A DNA stretch of 64,000 nucleotides from Chondrus crispus. Taxonomy: Eukaryota; Rhodophyta; Florideophyceae; Gigartinales; Gigartinaceae. The position numbers and the translations under genes are program-made. Positions 11,601 to 21,118 of the stretch are shown piece by piece (the stretch's first letter is position 1; each line of letters opens with the position of its first letter). The notes under the pieces are model-generated. The model saw only the letters and a program-made list of their open reading frames with translations, ran no database searches and had not been told where the DNA came from. The DNA lies in contig NW_005178601.1 of the NCBI RefSeq assembly GCF_000350225.1, positions 286,275 through 350,274 on the forward strand, in the 5' to 3' direction.

Positions 11601-12461
11601 TTGGGCTACGACAGTTCTGGGCTTCAGGATGCGGGAAGATTTCTACAAAAGCTTCAGGACTGCTTCCCAACTCCTGTTCTGCAGAACCTTCGATTACATC
11701 GGAAAGGACTCTTATCGTCGTCTCTCAGTAGGAAGGACTGGCGCGTAGACAATTCAGTAATTATGAACCTCGGAAACACTGCAGACGGAGGTCAACATTC
11801 GGAAATGTTCCAATCAACTGACCTTGCATTTCTGTTGAAAGCAAGGGAGTTTTTAGAGCATTTATGGAAACAAAAGCTACGTCTTAGAAGTGGCCGGCCG
11901 GACCATGGAAATTCCGTAACCGTACAGATATATGGAACTGCCAAGTGGTGCAAAATAACAGACGGGCGAAAAAGAGACCAGACATCTGTTTTGGCCACTA
12001 TATCTTATGGGAGCGTGATTCAAGCCTTGCATTCTTCTGTAGTTTCGACCGCAGATCCTGATCTCACATTCACTCTTCATGAGAACAATGATTCTGAGCA
12101 TGATGAGGACAGAAGGTTCTGGATGGTGCTAGCCGTGGTTCAAGTCCGGATTCTGGACGCTCGTGAGAAAGAAAGTCAAGAAACAACACGATATTGCGCA
12201 GTGAAGGAGTGCGAAGCTGAAGAAGATGGATACGGGGTGATGATACAACAACGAAACGAAAGAAGAGCGCTGGTTGAGCTTGGAAGCTACGTTCGAAAGG
12301 CATTAGTTATGCACTACTGCGAGCAGGACAGCGACGAAAGCGACGACCATATGTGTCTCATATGCACATCAAACTCAGCAGTACAACACAGGAGTCTCCC
12401 AGACGGTGGAATTTATCAAGTGTGGGGGCGAAAGGAAGGGTATCCGCCACGTCAGGCATAA
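8655..12461 (+). CDS. Large CACTA/Transposase_21-like transposase
   Basis: A single uninterrupted frame of 1268 aa from the ATG at 8655 (the frame is open a little further upstream). The N-terminus is basic (GRQSKSRWVLKKRGPYAKR), as in nuclear DNA-binding proteins. Around residues 590-625, FLDVVGYVGDYPAVSHTLDL is followed by LLGHCSNVPCHLCSY, which resembles the acidic D.PA...G...C..C core of CACTA (En/Spm) and related KDZ/Plavaka transposases. Around residue 922, ELLFESAHQPLKR looks like the late Glu/His block of this group. About 1270 aa is long for TNP2-type proteins. The final 250 aa are unassigned. I could not identify terminal inverted repeats, so the element's limits are unknown. The family call rests on short motifs; a related undescribed lineage is possible. 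Confidence 0.5.
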   Translation: MGRQSKSRWVLKKRGPYAKRSEDVVSQGTTSDGHAPSSSEPQLERNRKRARPCRQLSTKPAKRPGDGFMLLDGQSESYASLLKDGLLSDLQEYQGVMHDGVEALPSSPHPERNNTIRCEESEGISGLDIGLSVEQDNAYEAEESEELIDSMFESASGGIRLTWTNIASLITATGSTHLSETAYQTLANFRNWRPNERQLTLKLPSTSTLKRRVRPFAKSNFFVPCHVEMFTVDLSKSGSKAGVGKYTSQDSAPTMIVRPSNWAKLDFSTAKLREMVQGRRHDMDPSIEIPRFSDIEDTPIIKDRAGSLSVYRIPTEDGVTVKLRKGLLLNITFETSDAVKGRLMQAQFAVTSSTNMRFDAVVSSFFVYNEPNWTEPQAESNSKRTKTMKTKRPESRAFLPSDMVVELALPGQPDAEDSEEPTQTPFLVYRMWRRQNCDDDYATSLVVSSERNVSNLTGTNRGVYNQMFDKTVVKRVSADDNPMNKGHRVDAESSGRLEDGRKYVVYRIFLYSDGFTPYIGKKGSMGGVYMLPIGMAPENRNGAGAIRPIGLTPPGVSTNEVLAAVIDDIIEGTEKGFEMTTAKGEKVVLFLDVVGYVGDYPAVSHTLDLLGHCSNVPCHLCSYGRYDKSGFQGSKYCYTTLIHSDHPSFARDENRATALRRSKLSREELKALGMDDADTFETSLQALHQLSEKLRQVRARVPRVLGSSKPVVPSVFDSYRSCVVAPDHLFLGIGRDIMNLCITLLPKDVRKDAEAIAKMALKDGYLIYQESLINHDKHVLHSMTISSMYCLLLVAPRAMKSAWYVNKITGERESGNCATIDEALDLLDLFSSLVSRTQYFPDSRIDGKRSLDTHNEEGGTKRLLEIRNMALRYLSRVDKLCRTNSFASTHLDKPNLHRLLEFFTHTLPLFGSVRHVQELLFESAHQPLKRGVAQSNMKNSQLQAMEHRLANDWKTRLAIETEGIDTSENGWSFETAKSVLNLLGYDSSGLQDAGRFLQKLQDCFPTPVLQNLRLHRKGLLSSSLSRKDWRVDNSVIMNLGNTADGGQHSEMFQSTDLAFLLKAREFLEHLWKQKLRLRSGRPDHGNSVTVQIYGTAKWCKITDGRKRDQTSVLATISYGSVIQALHSSVVSTADPDLTFTLHENNDSEHDEDRRFWMVLAVVQVRILDAREKESQETTRYCAVKECEAEEDGYGVMIQQRNERRALVELGSYVRKALVMHYCEQDSDESDDHMCLICTSNSAVQHRSLPDGGIYQVWGRKEGYPPRQA

Positions 12462-12777
12462 GTATATGTGCGGAACAAGAACTCTGGTCTTTATTCAACA
12501 GTTTTTAGTACTACCACACAGCTCTGCATACTTTTATGCACTGACTATAAGCTCTGCGCCGGCCTCTATATCCGTAGTTGCGACATATAAACTGTATCGT
12601 TATTGCAAACAAAATTCAGGTCTGCTACCTTTGTGGGCTTGTTGCAAGGGGGCACGTTATGTATCCCCACCTTTCGAAGTCCGTGTCCCTACACCTCTCT
12701 AGTTCCTGCAGCCAGTCTGATCCTTAACTTTTTCGTTTTCCTCAACATACACCCACTCTCCTTGTCAACCGGTGCAC
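12462..12777. other. 3' flank of the CACTA-like gene; nothing recognised
   Basis: AT-balanced spacer without gene, ending at the first palindromic repeat unit. Confidence 0.35.
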
Positions 12778-13012
12778 CGTCATTGCTGTATAAAATTTGC
12801 AAAATTTGGGTGCAAATTTTGAGAGTTAGGACCGGTGATCAGTGGGAAGCTGTGATCAGTGGCCACTGATCACAGGCCGGCAGGGGGTGTCGTCCGACAT
12901 CGTCATTGCTGTATAAAATTTGCAAATTGGGGTGCAAATTTTGAGAGTTAGGACCGGTGATCAGTGGGGAGCTGTGATCAGAGGCCACTGATCACAGGCC
13001 GGCAGGGGATTC
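12778..13012 (+). repeat. Palindromic-unit repeat, two units (123-bp period)
   Basis: CGTCATTGCTGTATAAAATTTGC begins at 12778 and 12901. Each unit then has TGCAAATTTTGAGAGTTAGGACC, two TGATCAGTG words and the palindrome TGATCAGTGGCCACTGATCA, ending in CAGGCCGGCAGGGG. The same unit recurs at 20388-20695 in the same orientation and at about 20830-21118 inverted. Confidence 0.85.
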
Positions 13013-13068
13013 AGGAGTAAGGAGTAGGATGGTTTTTGTACTTTAGGGATTCGCAGTGCTTCGGAGAT

Positions 13069-13677
13069 TTAAAGGAGTCGGGGAGTAACTAGGATTAGAA
13101 GATTCGTGGGATCGGCTGTTGGAAACGTGATATCCCTGTTTCGGGTTCTCCAGGTACGAATAACGTCCGGGGAGGGCATGTTGTCCTTCGTCTGAAAACC
13201 GCGTCGACCATCATTGGCAATGCGAGCCATGATAGCTCGCAATGTATAATTGTTAATTGCAAATCCCCGGGAGGCAGTGTATTTAATGCGCTGCTTAATG
13301 ATTTTGTCCTCGTCCGCTTTGACGACACGGGGGGCTCCGGGACAGTTGTTGGCTGGGTCAAGAAGGCGGGACAGTTTGTCGTCGTCCTTGGTCTTGAGAC
13401 ATTTTTGTAATCGGTCTGCTGTCCCACGACTGATGATCATCAGTGTGGTTCGCCTCACAGTCGACTATGAGGCGAACCACATCGGCAACCTTTTTTTCAT
13501 CTTCAATAAATTTACCGCTGTCTGCCGTTTGTCTTTGGCCCTTGCGTCCCGTCTGTCCCTTGCTTGGCGCGCGCTGCCTGACGACGCATTCCAATCGACA
13601 TCGGAGGGGGCGTGAATTGTCCGTAACTGGAGGCCAATCCCGGGAGCAGGACGAGAAGGTGTTTGATCGTGGATCAA
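13069..13677 (-). pseudogene. pogo-type transposase N-terminal fragment
   Basis: The minus-strand frame ending at 13069 contains ISRGTADRLQKCLK, then RAIMARIANDGRRGFQTKDN and IRTWRTRNRDITF. This parallels ISKATGLSRSVVGEL, RTMMARIAADGRVNWKNG and VRSCRSRHRELTF in the pogo element at 60.7-63.2 kb. A basic N-terminal stretch lies in another frame (13465-13677), so the frame is broken. The DDE catalytic part is absent. It is a decayed relative of the same family, truncated near the palindromic repeat at 13012. Confidence 0.6.
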
Positions 13678-13903
13678 TTACTACTGTTTGGCCTTTAACG
13701 GTGCTGTGTGCCCGCCATTTTTTTGGCGGGACGGGGAGAAGCGAGGAGGTAACATTTCGGGAAACTGGAGGCCTGTTTCGTGAACATGACGAGAAAGTGT
13801 TTGATCGTGGATCAAATACTACTGTTTGGCCTTTAAAGGTGTTGTGTGCCGGCTATTTTCTTTTTTGGCGGGACGCGGAGAGGCACGGAGGTAACATTGC
13901 GGG
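13625..13903. repeat. Tandem duplication of a ~140-bp unit
   Basis: AACTGGAGGCC starts at 13625 and 13762, with a third, abortive start at 13904. Both units hold GTTTGATCGTGGATCAA, TACTACTGTTTGGCCTTTAA and a short hairpin of the CCCGCCA...TGGCGGG type. Similarity is high but imperfect. It sits directly 5' of the pogo fragment on that gene's strand, so it may be its subterminal region. Confidence 0.75.
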
Positions 13904-14105
13904 AAACTGTAGAAGAGGTGAACGCTTAGGCCCCGGAGCGTTTCCCTGGAGTCCAGGGATGAAAGACTGCACCCATTGTCCGCACTGGCAGCAACGAGAA
14001 CTGAATCATCAAATTAGCCTTTTTTACCAAATAATGCTTTAGGGAAGGGTATACCGCGCAGGCCTGCATGCGCAGACAAGTTTCTTTGGAATGACATGTA
14101 ATGGC

Positions 14106-14243
14106 TGTCGCGCGACAAGATTTACAAAAGCTGTATGGCTGGCCAGCCATACTGGAACTAGATTAATTTTTGTTAATTTTTTAGAGGTTGATTCTAGTAT
14201 GGGTAGCCACCCATACAGCTTTTGTAGATCTTGTCGCGCGACA
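14106..14243. mobile_element. MITE, copy 1 (138 bp)
   Basis: Ends are TGTCGCGCGACA on both sides. The arms run inward as near-perfect inverted repeats (CAAGATTTACAAAAGCTGTATGG against CCATACAGCTTTTGTAGATCTTG) with an internal TAATTTTTGTTAATTTTTTAG core. No coding capacity. Identical copies lie at 18305-18442 and 18919-19056. Confidence 0.85.
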
Positions 14244-14249
14244 AACACA

Positions 14250-14372
14250 TCACACGTGTGGACCCAAATGCAATGTATTACACGTGTGGATCGATATGCA
14301 ATGTTTTACACGTGGCGACCAAAATGCAATGTATTACACGTGGTGACCAAAACGCAATGTTTTACACGTGCG
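14250..14372. repeat. CACGTG-containing short tandem array
   Basis: Four to five units of about 30 bp, each with ACACGTG followed by G-rich sequence and ATGCAATGT(A/T)TT. CACGTG is the core of E-box/G-box sites. The array follows the MITE and is repeated with it at about 18449-18571 and 19063-19185, so MITE and array move or duplicate as one module. Confidence 0.8.
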
Positions 14373-14399
14373 AGAAGCTGGTGGATGATGATTGGCCGA

Positions 14400-15026
14400 T
14401 TATGATACGGAATCGTATACAGTGCCTCCTACGATATAGTGCTATAGCGTGACATACCTCTAGCTATGGCACTATTGGGGGGATGGCACTATAGAAAGGA
14501 GGCTCAAATACATATATTTGGGGACAAAGCACACTTGTAACACAAACACAACAAAGCCTGCATAACACAACAAAATAACTTCATCCTTTGAGTACTGAAC
14601 CATGCCGGATGATACATGTGAGCGTATGAAAACCTGTGCCAGAGAGTGAGCCATAGCACCTGTGCCAGAGGGCGAGCCATAGCACTATATAGAGGGAAGC
14701 ACTACTATAGTAGGCACAATTGAGCGACCCCCCCCTGCAACCGGTCCGTTCTGCCCAGAGAAAACCCCCCCTACTTCGCCTGCATACACTGTAAGTCTGC
14801 AACGTGTGCGGATGTTCACACACACCCGAACACGTGCAAGGCCCAGCAAGAGTACCTTCCTAGTAAACCTTTTAGAAACGCAAAAATCGCAGCGAGCAAC
14901 GACAAAGTGCTCAAGGCAACCCTGCTTTCTACAAGAGCGTTTTCCGGCTACCGCAGAGACATTTGAAACAGCTTCAACCGTGTTGTACTTCACTGTTCGA
15001 GTAGAATCTTCGTTCCATCCTTCAGC
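14400..15026. repeat. Module flank with TATA-like box (copy 1) and 5' flank of the protease gene
   Basis: CTAGCTATGGCACTATTGGGG, a CACTATATA/G AAGGAGGCTC box and TGTGCCAGAG repeats belong to a unit also present at 18112-18300 and 18659-18905. The part from about 14800 to 15026 is unique and precedes the ATG at 15027. Confidence 0.6.
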
Positions 15027-16009
15027 ATGGAGCCAATGACTGACCGCGGCTTTCCAAAAATGCCAGAACCAGGCGGCCGAGCCCATACTTTGGAGTCCTC
15101 AGCCTCGATGTGCTGGACTCTTTTATTCCTGGCTTACTCTTCTTCGACATTTGTCAACGAATTTGGACATGGATGGCAAGCAGCTTGGACGGTGCTATTA
15201 GTTTTGGTTCCAGTGTGCCTCGCCGGTGCACCCAACATCATGGACGGTCGCCGCCGCGCAGTCCCTATATTGGCAATTTACGTAGCGTATATCCTCATCC
15301 CGTCACTGCTTCAGCTCACAAAGCCAGACGACCACTCATCGCTTCGCTCCGAAATGGCCGACCTGATTACCGTTCTTTGCATCTGGCTTCCACTGGAATT
15401 TAAGCTGTTGTCATCGGACATATCACCGACTGGAAAGGTTACAGCCTGGGGCTTGTTCACCGCAGCTTTGACAGTCGTGAACTGCTTCACAATTCTACGC
15501 CCTTTTCAAAGCTGGCCCACGCTCGTGACTTGGGCTACACTTTCAAGGTAACCCCAGTCGATGTGCTGATAGCGCTAGCTGTGGGTGCTGCCTCTGATCT
15601 CATCACCGTTCCACTTGCCGCCCTAACCCAGTTTGCTGACGTCAAGACGCCACCTCGTTTAGACGCGGCCAAAGAAGCCGCCACTTTCCTAGGCATATTC
15701 ATGAACGGCGTTACCGAGAAGCTTATATTTAGGGGTATGATTCAGAATATGTTGGAGCAACGCCTAGGCCACGGGTCCATATCTGCACTACTCATCGCGT
15801 CTGGTGCCTTCGGCATTGCACACTTAGGGAAATCAAAACTTGGATATGACCCGCCAAACGTTCGATACATGGCCTCCGCCTGTGTCACCGGTGTTGCGTG
15901 TGGGTTCGTATGGCGACAAACAGGAAAAGTCACAGCTTCCGCGCTGACGCAGGCCACGTCGAATTACATTATGTGGCGCGTCGCGTTAAGCAAAAAAGTT
16001 GGCCAGTAG
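15027..16009 (+). CDS. CPBP-family (CAAX/Abi-type) intramembrane metalloprotease, one frame break
   Basis: Probable host gene. CPBP proteases cleave substrates within membranes, for example after CAAX prenylation. The first frame, from the ATG at 15027, encodes several hydrophobic segments (WTLLFLAYSS, AAWTVLLVLVPVCLAG, AVPILAIYVAYILIPSLL) and stops at 15551. The second frame continues from about 15500 with DLGYTFKVTPVDVLIAL, then motif 1 TEKLIFRG, motif 2 FGIAHLG, and the last motif region TASALTQATSNY. A single -1 change near 15495-15530 joins them, by frame decay, an error or a very short intron. The usual EExxxR motif reads EKxxxR here, so one metal-related Glu is replaced by Lys. Repeated MITE modules lie on both sides. 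Confidence 0.75.
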
Positions 16010-16091
16010 ACAGCGTTTTTTCGCAGCTAGAGTCCCTGTATAGCACTTGACAATGATTTCCACTCTTAAACTCACTGAGCACACTCTAATG

Positions 16092-16981
16092 CTAGTCTAG
16101 TTCGTCCCACAGGTCATCGTGCTTGTCAATATCGACCCATTCTCGGGTAGGGTTTTTCGTGTAGAGCGTGGCATTGAATTGTCCAGGTCGCCCATATGTC
16201 TCTCCATTAGCACCTTCGAAGCGAAACGGGTTACTTGACATGAGCACGCAGTTTGACTCCTCGCCGGGAAAAGCCGGAACAGAGATTCCCTTTTCCAAAA
16301 GTAGCTTTGAGGAAGATGTCGACCAGCTATAAAGTGGTAGCCCCCGGCAAACACATTTGATCCAAGCTTTGGTGCTTCTAAAGACACTAGCACTTCGGGT
16401 TTGATAAACGAATCTGCTGTCACATCAATTTTTCTTGGACCCGTCGAAAGATCCCAGCCAGATGGTACATCAAGGCTCACAATCGCAAGCCGAGTTGAGA
16501 TTAGCATCTCGTAAACAGTCCAGTACTGTTGTCGAATGTCCCCCCCATCAAAGCCAGTTCCAAGCAAGGCATCTACAACGATGTCATAATAAAACTCTAG
16601 CGTGCTGGGAATGAAGTCGTGCAAGTCGATTCCGGCTTCATCGCAGACATATCGGAAATTAGCATGCTTAGATTGCTCTGCAGCATAGACCGCTGGTGCA
16701 TAACCTCTCTTCTGCAGCTCTACAGCGACTTGCAATCCAATTAAGCCGTTTAAACCTGAGCCGCAAGCAGTAAACACATCTGATATTTCTTCTGAACCAT
16801 AGCATTGTTGTAATGCATCACAAAATCCACTTGCACAGGTTCTAGCCATAACCACAACGTCCCCACCTGAGTATGTAATAGCATCATTAATGGCTTGATT
16901 TGCCAATTCCGGGGAAATATGAGTCTGCCGGGGTTTGGAGTTATCTCGTTGCTTACTGCTTTTGTCCACTTCCATTTGCAT
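16092..16981 (-). CDS. NAXE: NAD(P)HX epimerase (YjeF N-terminal domain), one frame break
   Basis: The enzyme epimerises hydrated, damaged NAD(P)H so that the dehydratase can repair it. Clear family stretches run in order: ISPELANQAINDAI, ACGSGLNGLIGLQVAVELQKRGY (the CGPGNNGGDG loop), VVDALLGTGFDGG, IVSLDVPSGWD, VSLEAPK and GGYHFIAGRHLPQ. The frame from 16981 runs to 16097 with a meaningless tail. The true C-terminus (LLLEKGISVPAFPGEES...) is one frame over, ending at 16092, so a 1-nt deletion-type break lies at about 16300-16325. The normally conserved NGGDG reads NGLIG. The start is uncertain: a short upstream frame to about 17120 could add a leader. It converges with the protease gene, 82 bp between stops. 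Confidence 0.82.
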
Positions 16982-18111
16982 CGATATTCTGCCTTGCGAC
17001 CTTCTGTGTCCTGCGACTCTGAAGTGCTTGGCACGGGCTCTCTTGGAGTTGCACAGAAATGCGTGAATTCATGGGTCTCGCCAATGGGCTCGAGACTTCA
17101 AACGCTGTCTTCTGAGAAGCCATGATTACACACGGAGGGATTCTTCTAATGCGACCAGCCTGGCCTATTCCCAAAACGATTGATTGGAGGTGAGAATGAT
17201 GCAAAGCAAGCAAAATGTATTCTGGAGTGCAGCCTTTCTAGGGTGACGCTTGAATGCTTCAAGACTCCAGTCTCACGAAGCCTCTATGACTGTTTTCTGA
17301 CTGCTGTGCACGTCCTAAAGCAGGAAATCGAAAATTGTGGCGGCAAGACGTACTTGAAGCTGGAGCCGAAAAGCTGTACTTGGTGTCCTCAACTGCTTGT
17401 GCTGCAATCTGCACTGATGTGTGCCCTGGGACTTTGCTTGGTCAATTTGAGGTCGTGGGATTACTCAAAACACCGGTCAATCTCAAAAGAATGAAAAAAT
17501 TCAATTTCAATGCCACACCAACCATCTTCCGTAATTTTTCAACGAGACGAAGCCCAGTTTTGTGAGATTGCTGTGTGTCTCAAGCAGTGTTACGAGGCAT
17601 TCGGTTGCCAGGTGGCGGCTGGACACGCGTACCACGGGGCGGAGCGCATCCGTATACCGCCGAAGGACGGGCAAGCGAAAGGCGGGAAGGAGGGAGCGAG
17701 ACAGCACGCGCGGGGAATTGGGGGTGCCAGCCACCGGGGAGACGAAGGGAAACCATAGGCCGCACGGGGCTCGGGCTGGGGCAGAAAGACCGCGCAGGTC
17801 GCCGGCCGAGGGCGCGAAGGGAAAATGGCACGAGGGGGTGGCTACCGGTGGGGCAAGGGGAAGCTGGATCGAAGGGGAAATTACGGGAGGGAGGGTTGGG
17901 GATAGCCGACTCATCCCGGGGAACGTGTACTTAAGAAGCCATCCCCGAAGATAGGAAGGGGGAGGCAGCAGACTTGTGAGGAGTAAAAGAATACGGGTGG
18001 ATTCCCGTCATTACAGGTCGCTCGGTGCCCCGCGGCAGAATTGCCGCAACAGCACCCCTCAATATACTTTCCTCGCGTCTTTCGCGCTCACAATGTCAAG
18101 AATGACAAGCA
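16982..18111. other. Intergenic region; no gene I can name
   Basis: Two or three overlapping plus-strand frames (17180-17494, 17335-17565) and a minus frame (16953-17213) exist without recognisable domains. 17600-17900 is purine- and GC-rich. Parts may be the 5' region of the epimerase gene. Confidence 0.35.
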
Positions 18112-18658
18112 CCTCTAGCTATGGCACTATTGGGGGGATGGCACTATATAAAGGAGGCTCAAATACATATATTTCGGGACAAAGCACACTGCTAACACAA
18201 ACACAACAAAGCCTGTATAACACAACTAAATAACTAGCACTATATAGAGGGAAGCACTACTAAAGTAGGCACTATTGAGCAACCCCCCTGTAACATATAA
18301 TGGCTGTCGCGCGACAAGATTTACAAAAGCTGTATGGCTGGCCAGCCATACTGGAACTAGATTAATTTTTGTTAATTTTTTAGAGGTTGATTCTAGTATG
18401 GGTAGCCACCCATACAGCTTTTGTAGATCTTGTCGCGCGACAAACACATCACACGTGTGGACCCAAATGCAATGTATTACACGTGTGGATCGATATGCAA
18501 TGTTTTACACGTGGCGACCAAAATGCAATGTATTACACGTGGTGACCAAAACGCAATGTTTTACACGTGCGAGAAGCTGGTGGATGATGATTTGCCGACT
18601 ATGATACGGAATCGTATACAGTGCCTCCTACGATATAGTTCTATAGCGTGACATACCT
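18112..18658. repeat. MITE/CACGTG module, copy 2
   Basis: Same order as copy 1: CTAGCTATGGCACTATTGGGG, CACTATATAAAGGAGGCTC, the MITE at 18305-18442, the CACGTG array at 18449-18571, then GTATACAGTGCCTCCTACGATATAG. The identical short frames it carries (about 70 and 105 codons) are shadows of the repeat. Confidence 0.85.
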
Positions 18659-19306
18659 CTAGCTATGGCACTATTGGGGGGATGGCACTATATAAAGGAG
18701 GCTCAAATACATATATTTGGGGACAAAGCTCACTGCTAACACAAACAATGCCTGCATAACACAACATCATTTGGTCAGGGTCTACTTTAAGACAGAACCA
18801 TGCCGGATGATACATGTGAGCGTATGAAAACCTGTGCCAGAGAGTGAGCCATAGCACTATAAAGAGGGAAACACTACTAAAGTAGGCACTATTGAGCGAC
18901 CCTGTAATATGTAATGGCTGTCGCGCGACAAGATTTACAAAAGCTGTATGGCTGGCCAGCCATACTGGAACTAGATTAATTTTTGTTAATTTTTTAGAGG
19001 TTGATTCTAGTATGGGTAGCCACCCATACAGCTTTTGTAGATCTTGTCGCGCGACAAACACATCACACGTGTGGACCCAAATGCAATGTATTACACGTGT
19101 GGATCGATATGCAATGTTTTACACGTGGCGACCAAAATGCAATGTATTACACGTGGTGACCAAAACGCAATGTTTTACACGTGCGAGAAGCTGGTGGATG
19201 ATGATTGGCCGATTATGATACGGAATCGTATACAGTGCCTCCTACGATATAGTGCTATAGCGTGACATACCTTTAGCTATGGCACTATTGGGGGGATGGC
19301 ACTATA
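18659..19306. repeat. MITE/CACGTG module, copy 3
   Basis: Directly follows copy 2 head to tail. MITE at 18919-19056, array at 19063-19185. It includes the TACATGTGAGCGTATGAAAACC / TGTGCCAGAG block also found at about 14610-14660. Confidence 0.85.
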
Positions 19307-20387
19307 TCCCTGTGCTCCGTTTTGTGACGATTTAGGGCGTCACAAAAGTGAGACGATTTGTGTGACGATTTGTGAGAGTTTTGCTCTTTTCGCCGCCTTC
19401 ATCTCATTCGTCTCACTCCATCTTCTTATTCGTCACACATGGTTTGTGATTATTTGTTGAATTGTAGCACTTTTTGAGAACGTTTTGTGATCATGACAAA
19501 AATCGTCTCAAACATCACACATTTTCGTGAATCTTTTGTGACGGTTTTGTGAGACGCATCTCAAAACTCTCAAACGTCAACCTTGAAATAAAAACTCTCA
19601 CACTGATAATGTGCATTTTGTGATGGCAGTGTGCATTTTGTGATGGCTTTGTGTGAGTTGTGTGAGGGGATCACGAAGATCACATATGAAAGTGTTTGTT
19701 TATTGACAAGGTGCACCTGAGCCGGTAAGGAATCACCTTACTCGCCCAGGACCGCTCGTAAAGTAGACAAGGACCACTAAAGTAGAATTAGTCATCCTAC
19801 TGCCATTAGTCTAATTGTTTGAGAAAATTAACGGTGGCACGATATTGACTAAGTAACCATCACCTCCTTTAGAATTCCATAATGCCTAGCTGGACAATAA
19901 ATGGAGTGCATACCACCGATTGCACAAATGGTTGGATAAACCGCTCTGTCTCTCCCTCTGTATCTCTCTGTCTGTCTCTGTCTCTGTCTCTCTCTATGTT
20001 TATACCCATCTCTCTATATGTTTATCCAATTCTTTATGGTGACCATCTATCTATGTGTGTGTCCATCTCTCTATATTTGTGTCCATCTCTCTTCCTTGTA
20101 TCCCTCTCTCTCTCTATCCCTCCCTCTCCGCCTCTCTGGCTGCATCTCCTCTTCCCTCTATCTGTTTATGTAAACAAGTGTCTTTAAAAAGATTTTTGGG
20201 GTTTCCTTCCCTATACTCTATATTGTAGTCCCATTTTCTCTGCAGTATTCGTGAAGGTGCGTTGTTGTCGTACGAAAGCGACGCTTTTTCAGTGACTGGG
20301 GCGGACACGAATTGTCGGCACTTATAAATACTTGTTTGTCTATGAGAGGTGGACGTTGAAAAAGGTGGTTGTGAAGTGGGTTGCGTC
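19307..20387. other. Non-coding; dispersed TTTTGTGA-type repeats and pyrimidine microsatellite
   Basis: 19310-19680 is filled with degenerate words such as TGTGACGATTTGTGAG and their complements (TCTCAAA, CTCACAC). 19948-20160 is a (TCTCTG)n/(TCTC)n low-complexity tract. No gene. Confidence 0.55.
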
Positions 20388-20695
20388 CTGTGATCAGTGG
20401 CCACTGATCACAGGCCGGCAGGGGGTGTCGCACTACACCGTCATTGCTGTATAAAATTGCAAAATATTGATGCAAATTTTGAGAGTTAGGACCTGTGATC
20501 AGTGGGGAGCTGTGATCAGTGGCCACTGATCACAGGCCGGCAGGGGGTGTCGTACGACATCGTCATTGCTGTATAAAATTTGCAAAATTTGGTGGCAAAT
20601 TTTGCAGGATGGGAGCTGTGATCAGTGGCCACTGATCACAGGCCGGCAAGGGTGTCGTACGACACCGTCATTGCTGTAAAAAATTTGCGTACTTC
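20388..20695 (+). repeat. Palindromic-unit repeat, three units, direct
   Basis: Three copies of TGATCAGTGGCCACTGATCA followed by CAGGCCGGCA and CGTCATTGCTGTA, in the same orientation as 12778-13012. Unit spacing varies (about 100-130 bp). Confidence 0.85.
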
Positions 20696-20829
20696 TCGAA
20701 ACACAGTTGTCTTCATGACCCTGCTGCATATTTGCATCATTTTTGAACAAACGTATACGTGTTCCTGCTGTACTTTCTGTATCCTGTGCAAATGCATTAT
20801 TTACGTATTTTAATTAGTTCTAACTCTCC

Positions 20830-21118
20830 GTTGGCGTCGTGTGATCAGCCGCCGCTGATCACATGCCTGACAGGGGTGCCGTACGACACTAGGTATCATT
20901 TCCCACCAAAGTATAATCACAATTCAATACCATCCAAATTTTGCAAATTTTACATCAAGGACGGTGACGGACGGCACCCCTCGCCGGCCTGCGATCAGTG
21001 GCGACTGATCACAGCTCCCAAATCTCAAAATTTGCACCCCAAATATTGCAAATTTTTACAGCAATGACTATGTCGGACGGCATTCTTCGCCGGCCCGTGA
21101 TCAGTTGCCACTGATATC
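20830..21118 (-). repeat. Palindromic-unit repeat, inverted copies
   Basis: The unit reads in reverse: GATCAGTGGCGACTGATCACAGCTCCCAAATCTCAAAATTTG..., ACAGCAATGAC and GCCGGCC. It is more diverged than the direct copies. With 20388-20695 it forms an inverted pair around a spacer of about 130 bp, and with 12778-13012 it brackets 8.3 kb. Confidence 0.75.

Noticed and set aside
14091-19265. Three near-identical ~105-aa frames (starting 14091, 18275, 18892)
   Set aside because: They lie over the MITE inverted repeats and the CACGTG array; identity follows from the DNA repeat.
19948-20160. Coding frame through the TCTC-rich tract
   Set aside because: A low-complexity microsatellite with Ser/Leu-only translation.
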